Assembly: GCA_009823395.1 (NCBI GenBank)
Contig: CM020517.1
Span: 18,658,501-18,722,500 of the forward strand
Direction of reading: 5' to 3'
Length of the DNA: 64,000 nucleotides
From: Thamnaconus septentrionalis
Lineage: Eukaryota > Chordata > Actinopteri > Tetraodontiformes > Monacanthidae
A model generated the notes under the pieces. It searched no databases. It was not told where the DNA came from and saw nothing but the letters and a program-made list of their open reading frames with translations. The number at the start of each line of letters is the position of its first letter. Position 1 is the first letter of the stretch. Positions 56,102-64,000 of this stretch are shown piece by piece. The translations under genes were made by a program, and so were the position numbers.

Positions 56102-59100
56102 ATGCTCGGCGCAGTGAAGATGGAAGGGCACGAGGCGCCGGAATGGGGCGGCTACTACGGCGACGAGGTCAGTTCGTCTTGTCTCTGCCCCCCTCCCCCG
56201 TCGTTCCGTCCGGCGGCCCGGATGGGGCCGCGAACCCAATAACTTTTGAAACAACTAAGAAAAAACCAAAACAAAATTCGGCTCCGAATTTAGTTTTTAA
56301 TTGCGGAGATGAAACGGAGCAAAGTTAAAATAGTGGAGAAAAAAATGGTTAAAATAAACCTGGTTGCAAAAACGCAGCAAAAACTGTGGAGTCAAATTAA
56401 TGACATCAATGTTAGTTATTACTAACCATTAATGACATTAATCAAAACGAAACGAAAGATCAGAAAACTCGCGACGAAAAACATAGAGAGAAAAATAAAT
56501 CAAACATCGACGAGCTGCTGAGATTTTCTCCCAGTTTGACTTTGGAGATAATTTTTTTCTCTCGGTATTTATTCTTTTTTTCCACTCACTTTCACTCTGT
56601 TTTTAAAAATAATGAAATGTAATTAAATTTGATAGTTGTGACAAAATAAGAGAATTAAACAGAAACAATAAACGGAGGAAATTAAACAACAATCAGCCGA
56701 AATGTTTCAAAACCAAGAAAGAGTGAAAAAATGTAACATGAGGGTCTTTGAAAATGTAAAAAACAAAAAAACAAATACGATAATGATAATAATAATAATA
56801 ATAAAAATAATAACGATGAGAATATTAAGAATAATAAATATTAACAGTAATAAAAAGTGAATTATAGCAAATATTGTCATTGATTTTTTTCATTTGATTG
56901 TAAAAAAAAAAATGTTTTCGATGAATAAAGTTATTGATCACAGCAGAGAAACATCCTCCTCCTTTTCCGTTCATTATCATCTGATAATCAGATTTAATCA
57001 ACTAATAATCTGCCTATAATCAGATAATAATTATCTGATAATCGGCCGATAATCATCTGATAATGAACCGAAAATCTGGCGTTAATCTTCCATAAATCAC
57101 ATTTTCAATCTTCTTCCGCTTCAAATCGCCGTCGGATCAAAGAGGCGCAGCGGCGTCGCGCGGAGTTTCAATAAATCAGAAGAAATGAACGATTCTTCGA
57201 TTGATGATTCTTTTATTATTTTTTTTAACTGCAAAAAATTAAACGCTTTCGAGATTTGAAGCGCGTGAGAATTATTTCGATTCGTTTTCATCAGATTCGT
57301 TTGATGTTAATTTTTTTTGAACAATGAACAATAAAAAAGTCAATTCCCTGAGTAAAAGTATTTACGTGTATAAATACATATGAATATACACATATAGGTA
57401 TTTACAATTCAATTTAATTTGTGTGTTCATTATTAGTCATTTTGATTATCATTATTATTATTATGGGGTGTTGCAACAATGCTGATCTATAATCAGTGAA
57501 TGAAGTCTTTTTCGATGACGTCGCAGCAATTAATCCAGTTAACGAAGATTAATTGAAAATTAGTTGTTAATAATATTTGCTTGAAACAGGGAATTGAAAA
57601 ATATTTATATTTTATATCAACTTTTTTTTAAAGCATCTGATGAAGATCTGGAACCCAATCAGAAGAAATCATGGTTCTGGTTCTGGTTCTGCCCCCTGAA
57701 CCACTGGTCCATGCAGAACCGCTCGCGTCAGAACCTTTTGTTGAACTGGTCTGATGGACCAGGTCCTGGTAGACCTGGCCCGTCTAATACACCTGGTCTA
57801 ATGGACCCAGTCTAATGGACCTGCTCTCGGTGGACCAGGTTCTGGTAGCCTTGGTTCTGGTAGGACCAGGTCTATTAGGTCTACTAGCTATGGTCCTGGT
57901 AGGACCAGGTCTTCCAGTACCGCCGCGTGTACTGGTAGACCTAGTCTAACAGGGCCGGTCTAATAGACCCGGTTTAAAGGACCTGATCTAATGGACCCGG
58001 TTTAAAGGACCTGGTCTAATGGACCTAGTCCTGGTAGACGTGGTCCTGGTAGACCTGATCAAATAGAGCCAGTCTAATGGAACTGGTTTAATAAACCAGG
58101 TGTGGTGGCCCTGGTCCTGGTCTCACTCTCTGTGCTCCTTCTCCACAGATGTACCCGGGACCCGGCTTGGGGGGTCCAGCTCTGGGCTCCATGTCAGGCT
58201 ACATGTCCGGCGGCGGCGGCGGGACCACGACTTCCTTCAACGTGGCCTACGGCGGATCGGGTCTGAGTCCGGTTGGGGGGGGAGGGGGGATGTGCGGCGC
58301 CATGTCGGGTCTGGGGGGAGTGGGAGGGATGGGGGGTCTGAGCCCCACCAGTCTGGGCTCGGCCCAACAGGCCTCAGTGGTCCTGAACCCCTACGGCAGC
58401 CTGAGTCCCCCACCAGCACCGCCGGTTCCCCCAGTGGTCTACGGAGGTAACCACAGCTTGGGCCACCACCGGGGCGGCGGCGGGGGGATGGCGGGGGTCG
58501 GCGGGGGGGTTGGAGGGGGCCGGGACCCCAAGGGCCTGCGGAGGAGCTTCCCCCACGCCAAGCCGCCCTACTCCTACATCTCCCTCATCACCATGGCCAT
58601 CCAGCAGGCCCCGGGCCGCATGTTGACCCTGGCCCAGATCTACCAGTGGATCCAGGACCTGTTCCCCTTCTACCGGCACCACCAGCAGCGCTGGCAGAAC
58701 TCCATCCGCCACTCGCTCTCCTTCAACGACTGCTTCGTCAAGGTCTCTCGCTCGCCCGACAAGCCAGGCAAAGGCTCCTACTGGACGCTGCACCCCGACT
58801 CCGGAAACATGTTCGAGAACGGCTGCTACCTGCGGCGCCAGAAACGCTTCAAGTGCGACAGGAAGTCCAAGGAGGCGGGGCAGGGGAGGGCAGGGCCACG
58901 GCGGGGGGCAGGGCCACCTCGCTGGCAGGGGGCGGGGCCTTGGACCCGAGCGGCGGCGGCGGCGGAAGCAGCAGCAGCGACGGATCCGGAGCGACCAAGG
59001 TCTCGGGCCTGGACCTGGAGACCCTGCCCCCCTCCAGGGCCTCGCTGGGGGGTGGGGCCATGATAACGGGCGGGGCCTCAGTGCTGGGGGGCGGGGCCAT

Positions 59101-59365
59101 GGTGGCGGGGGGCGGGGCCTCGGACCCCAAGCACCTGCTCCAGGGCCTCCCGCTGAACCCCCACGAAGGCCACTACGCCTTCAACCACCCGTTCTCCATC
59201 AACAACCTGATGATGTCGACGGAGCAGCAGCAGCCGCACAGACTGGAGCTGCGGGCCTACGAGGGGGGGGGCCTGGAGGGCCTGGGGGGGCGGGGCCTGG
59301 ACCTGGAAGCCTCCTACTACCAGGGAGTCTACACGCCCCGACCGCTGCTCAACTCCTCCTCCTAG
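56102..59365 (+). CDS. foxa1: Forkhead transcription factor of the FOXA class, foxa1-like; reading frame broken after the forkhead domain
   Basis: FOXA proteins are pioneer factors for endoderm, liver, gut and floor plate. Exon 1 is 56102-56167 ([11 protein letters not shown], the FOXA N-terminus; donor GAG|GTCAGT). Exon 2 starts at 58149 after CTCCACAG, phase 0. A Gly-rich N-terminal region leads to the forkhead (about residues 158-256: [60 protein letters not shown]). FVKV and [11 protein letters not shown] favour FOXA1 over FOXA2 (FLKV, GSFW) and FOXA3 (WALHPSS). The C-terminal motifs [14 protein letters not shown] and [15 protein letters not shown] with stop TAG 59363-59365 lie in another frame (one base short) from the forkhead; unshifted, the forkhead frame ends at 59063. 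The break lies within G-runs about 58870-58960. Repaired length would be near 427 aa. The symbol rests on these residues and the neighbourhood. Confidence 0.8.
57655..58125. repeat. Degenerate minisatellite in the foxa1 intron (TCTAATGGACCTGG type)
   Basis: Variants of GGTCCTGGTAGACCTGG and GTCTAATGGACCTGG repeated for about 450 bp up to 25 nt before the exon-2 acceptor. Confidence 0.85.
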
Positions 59366-59852
59366 TGGCTCCGCAGGACCAGGAGCTGGGTCCTACTGGA
59401 CCAGGACCACAACCACACCCTGGACCAGAACCACAACCAGATCCTAGATCCCCTCTACCCCCCTGACCTCACCCTTCCTCCCCCTGAACTCTCAGTCCTA
59501 TTGGACCAGAACTACAAACAATCCAGGACCAGCACCCAACCAGATCCAGATCTAGAACCTGAACCTGAACCTGAACCTGAACCTGAGCGTGAAACTGATT
59601 CTGATACTGGAACCAGAACCAGAAGCTGAACCTCCTCCAAGTCTTGCTCCACCCCCCTTCTGGTTCTGGTCTCTGGGTCAACAGGTCAACCTGTTGGAGG
59701 TCAAAGGTCAGCGCCAATGATGTAACGTCTTTCCCAGCCTCTGATTGGTCCGTCTGATCGGGATCGTCAGAGCACCTTTATTTATTTTTCCCACGACCTC
59801 TGCCGACTTCGAGAGGTCGCGACCTCCAGCACGGCCACACACACATGAAAGG

Positions 59853-59903
<51 letters not shown>

Positions 59904-60436
59904 TGTGAGTCGTCTGTATCCGGGCAGATTTCAAACTGAATCATCAGTTTCTGAAATTATTATTTTATTTTCAAAAAAGTGTCGCAATGAGAAAAATTCT
60001 CTTCATCTGAAGGTTTTTAGAAGAGGAAGAATGATGAGAGTGAATCTGATCCAAAATAATGATGATTATTGATGATCATTGATGAATTTCCAGATTTATT
60101 GAACTGATTTTTTCCACAGAAAAAGATAGTTGAACAATCTGAAAAAACAAACAAACTGGAGGCTTGAAGTCATTAATGATGATTGATGGTTAACGATTGA
60201 TCCGGCGGCTGATTGGTGTGGAAAAAAAGCAGCATCACTTCCTGTTTGTGTGTTTGTGTGTTGATCAGTTATTGATCATCACTGCATGAAGGACCAGTTC
60301 CACTTCGCTTGTCTTTTTGGGGGGAAAAAAATGAACTGAATGCCCCCCCCACCCTTTGAAGATTGCTGTGTTTGTTGTTTTGCTGCATGTTTTTTCTTCT
60401 TCTCCTTTTTAACTTATTCTGCCGTTTTTAAATAAA
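59366..60436 (+). other. foxa1 3' UTR with candidate poly(A) signal
   Basis: Starts with GGACCAG-type degenerate repeats and an (AACCTG)n run (about 59553-59588), then (TG)n at 59853-59892, then AT-rich sequence ending at AATAAA (60430-60435). No coding signal. Confidence 0.5.
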
Positions 60437-60657
60437 AAACCCAAATACACTTTTATCTCTTCATTGACTCTTCTTCTTCTTCTTCTTCTTCTTCTTCTTC
60501 TTCTTCTTCTTCTTCTTCTTCTTCTTCTTCTTCTTCTTCCGTTGTCTTTTCTTCTTCTTTTTTCTTCTCCTTTTCTCCTTATTTTTCTTTTTCTTCTTTT
60601 TCGGCTAGAACTGCCACAGAATTATTATCATTATTATTATTATTATTATTATTATTA

Positions 60658-60706
<49 letters not shown>

Positions 60707-61758
60707 TGATGATGTTGATTTCTTCTGACCGTTTTTCTCCGTTTTTCTCCTCTGAACCGTCGCGACCCTGAAGGCATCACTGCGCCGAGCGGAGACGATC
60801 GGCGGATTAAATCCGAAACGCCGCTGCAGACTCGGAACTATTAATAATACAAAAAAATATCTAATAAGAATAATACTAATATTAATAATATTAACATTAA
60901 TAGTAATATTATATATCAGCTGGAAACATTATCGGTTTGTTTGATTTGATTTGATTTGGTTGATTGATTGAATGAATTAAGATCATTTCAATCGTTTCAC
61001 TTCAAACCTTCGTGAAATATTTTTATGAAATAAAAAAACAAAGAAAAACAAAAATACACAACAACATGATAACAAATATGTTTGTTGTAGAAAAATAAAA
61101 AGTCTAATTTGATCCAAAATATTTCAGATCAAAATCAGAAACTTAACAAACCCTAAAAATAAATGACCGCAGTTTGATCAATTATTGAATGATGAAAATG
61201 ATTTTAAAAATAAGAGATGAAGTTTGTAAATTTACTAACAATTTAAAAAAAGCAAACAAAAAAAACCCCGATGATTCGAATGAAATTCAGCCTCGTTTAA
61301 TTTCTTCTTCTTCTCTCGTCATGAAGAGTTTGCGGCGGTGGTGCGTTCAATGACCTGCGAGAGAGAAGCAATAATTGAACTGCTTAAAATAATAATAATA
61401 ATAATGATAATGTGACGAATCACGTGACATTTGATTGAACTAATATAACCTTCAGGCTTTAATTGTTGAAGAGTCGGAGAAACACACACTCACACACACT
61501 CACACACACTCACAGGTTCCCAGCCTGCTGCCACCCAGACCGCTGCTGTAACACGCACCATATGTTGGGGGGGGGAGAGGGGGGGGCGCTCGCGGCCCCT
61601 TTATGCGGCGGCCTTTCATTCCCCAGTGGAGGGTGGGGGGGCATGGAGGGGGGGTCACTGAAGCCTCTTTGATGGGGATCGGAATTAATTATCTGCAATA
61701 AAGAGGCAAAAAAAGAGCAAAGAAGGAGAAGAAAAGAAGAGGGCGATCAAAGTGGAGG

Positions 61759-61853
<95 letters not shown>

Positions 61854-62075
61854 CAGCTGCTTCTCCATTAAAGTGGCTCTCAGGTAGTCAATGAGTTTGG
61901 GGAGATCAGCTGATTGATTGATTGATTGATTGATTGATTAGTTGGTTAGTTGGTTGAGTAGCAGATAATAATGCAGCTGATTGATGATGTCACCAGGCGG
62001 AAGGTTCTCATTGGTCCAAACGTCCAGGTGAGTTGAGAAGAAACCCCTGAGACTCACACCAACACACAACACACA

Positions 62076-62117
<42 letters not shown>

Positions 62118-62210
62118 CAGGTGGCGCCACCAGTTTTTAGTGTTTCTTTAGATTAAATTCTCAGGATTAAAACCAGGAACCACCCAAGAAGCTGGTTTCC
62201 ATGGCAACCA

Positions 62211-62276
<66 letters not shown>

Positions 62277-63255
62277 GTGAAAATTGAGAGGAATCCACCA
62301 GATAAACGACATCAGGGCAGATTTATTAATTCATTTATTTATTTATTTTCAAAAGCACAGATTTCTTAAAGATTTTTTTACAAATCAAAAACTAAAAAGT
62401 TCAAACAATTCTTTAAACGAAAAGTAAACCACAGTCTTGTCTTTTTTTCTGCTGCTTTTCAACACGGTGAAGGTGATCAGTGATCAATCAGTGATCAATG
62501 AGCTGAAGCTGCTCCTGATCAGCAGCCGATCATCATCGTCCGGATCAATGAACGAGTCTTTAATTGAAACAATTTGGCAAAGTACATTATTTTCTTGCAG
62601 TACGAGAAAAAAGTGAAATGTGCCCTCCACCGCAGTAGGTGGCGCTGGCCCTCTCATGGTCACAGTGTGCATGGTGGTAGGGGGTTATCGCAGCAGCAGC
62701 AGATATGAAGCGCAGACCCCCCAGAGCCACCAGGGGGACAACAGTACTGAGCAGTGGTGTTACGTCTTGGCTGGTGTCCAGGTCAACTGGTTCCCTCTCA
62801 ACAGCCTAACTCTAACTAACCCTAACTAATGATAACTAACCATAACTAACCCGAACTAACTCTAACCAAGCCTAACCCACGTGAAACCAACAACTGAAGA
62901 ATCTATCTATCTATCTTCAGGTGGATCAGCAGGAAGTAGAATGGTTCAGACAGGAAGTCAGTGACGTAAAACTCTGTGGACCTGGTTGATTTTCATCATA
63001 ATATTCAGTGTTGCCGCATTTAGTTTCCACATGCGCAGCTACTGTGACTGCTGCTGCTGCTGATGCTGATGATGATGATGATGATGATGATTTGTGTGAC
63101 TGTGAAACATCAATGTGACGTCTCAGCTTCAACTGTTCAGTTCAGCCATCAATCAATGAAGCAGATTCACCTTTGAGTCTGAAACTAGAATGAAGAAAAT
63201 ACAGGTGAACTGTAAGATATAATGTTTAGTCTTAGACTCAGTTTGGTCCAGACTG
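60437..63255. other. Gene-free region downstream of foxa1
   Basis: No coding sequence recognised. Microsatellites dominate: (CTT)n 60468-60539, (TTA/AAT)n 60625-60704, (GA)n 61760-61854, (ATTG)n 61910-61940, (TC)n 62078-62113, (CA)n 62214-62274, (GAT)n about 63068-63090. Homopolymer G-runs lie near 61566-61590. Telomere-like CCTAACTCTAACTAACCC variants occur at 62806-62880. Confidence 0.55.
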
Positions 63256-63269
63256 AGGGTTCAGAGGGC

Positions 63270-64000
63270 TCTGGTGAGGGTGAGAGGAGTGAGAGAATCA
63301 CTTGGGGTGAAAGAAGTGAGAGAACCACTCAGGGTGAGAGGAGTGACAGAACCATTCAGGGTGAGAAGAGTGAGAGAACCACTCAGGGTGAGAGGAGTTA
63401 GAGAACCACTCAGGGTGAGAGGAGTGAGAGAATCACTTGGGGTGAAAGAAGTGAGAGAACCACTCAGGGTGAGAAGAGTGAGAGAATCATTCAGGGTGAG
63501 AGGAGTGACAGAACCACTCAGGGTGAGAGGAGTGAGAGAATCATTCAGGGTGAGAGGAGTTACAGAACCACTCAGGGTGAGAGGAGTGAGAGAATCATTC
63601 AGGGTGAGAGGAGTGAGAGAATCATTCAGGGTGAGAAGAGTGAGAGAATCACTCAGGGTGAGAAGAGTGAGAGAAGCACTCAGGGCAAGAGGAGTGAGAG
63701 AAGCACTCATGGTGAGAAGAGTGAGAGAATCATTCAGGGCGAGAAGAGTGAGAGAAGCACTCATGGTGAGAAGAGTGAGAGAATCATTCAGGGTGAGAGG
63801 AGTTACAGAACCACTCAGGGTGAGAGGAGTGAGAGAATCACTTGGGATGAAAGAAGTGAGAGAATCACTAAGGGTGAGAGGAGTGAGAGAATCATTCAGG
63901 GTGACAAGAGTGAGAGAATCACTCAGGGTGAGAGGAGTGAGAGAATCATTCAGGGTGAGAGGAGTGACAGAACCACTCAGGGTGAGAGGAGTGAGAGAAT
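63270..64000. repeat. 27-bp minisatellite running off the right edge
   Basis: At least 26 head-to-tail units with core GAATCATTCAGGGTGAGAG; units alternate between AATCATTC, AACCACTC, AATCACTT and AAGCACTC variants and between GAGAGGAGT and GAGAAGAGT. The 27-bp period keeps a Thr/Leu/Ser-rich frame open on the minus strand; it lacks any gene context. Confidence 0.93.

Noticed and set aside
58374..59130. Long antisense open frames across the foxa1 exon
   Set aside because: Shadows of a GC-rich coding exon; no family similarity and the plus strand carries the forkhead domain.

Overview
The window looks like chromosomal DNA of a teleost fish, probably a percomorph. Its genes are vertebrate, split into many short exons with canonical GT..AG introns, closely spaced, and full of long di-, tri- and tetranucleotide repeats, small inverted-repeat transposons and a tRNA-derived SINE. 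There are no bacterial, phage or CRISPR features. Six protein-coding genes are supported. Nearly all exon boundaries below were placed by following the reading frame across splice sites and comparing with the known protein families from memory, without any alignment program.

Left side (1-9 kb): the first coding exon of an EHD-family membrane-remodelling ATPase (407-636, minus, running off the left edge). Next is a complete dynein regulatory complex subunit 2 gene (drc2/ccdc65, 2167-5767, minus, 7 exons, about 475 aa), then a 3.3 kb gene-free stretch that carries a FOX site next to an RFX-like X-box.

Middle (9-53 kb): three minus-strand genes that are also neighbours in mammals (human 14q12). 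They are cochlin (coch, 9048-16404, 14 coding exons, about 553 aa), the Sec1/Munc18 protein scfd1/Sly1 (25475-44531, 25 exons, about 628 aa) and the PHD/HECT protein g2e3 (45892-53022, 16 coding exons, about 732 aa). The 9 kb between coch and scfd1 holds repeats and transposon remnants and no recognisable gene.

Right side (53-64 kb): one plus-strand gene, a FOXA-type forkhead factor (foxa1-like, 56102-59365, two exons). In this sequence its forkhead domain and its conserved C-terminal activation motifs are in different reading frames. Downstream is gene-free DNA rich in microsatellites, ending in a 27-bp minisatellite that runs off the right edge.

The genes do not form a functional pathway; the unit is a synteny block. 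The points most worth following up are: the foxa1 frame break and its unusual forkhead substitutions; a scfd1 exon whose 3' splice site lacks AG because a (TG)n array abuts it, within a wider pattern of (TG)n tracts at 3' splice sites; loss of the catalytic cysteine position in the g2e3 HECT domain; a hAT-like element nested in another with a perfect 8-bp target duplication; and a multi-copy MITE-like family with TIR TTAAAGGTCCAGTGTGTAA spread through these introns.
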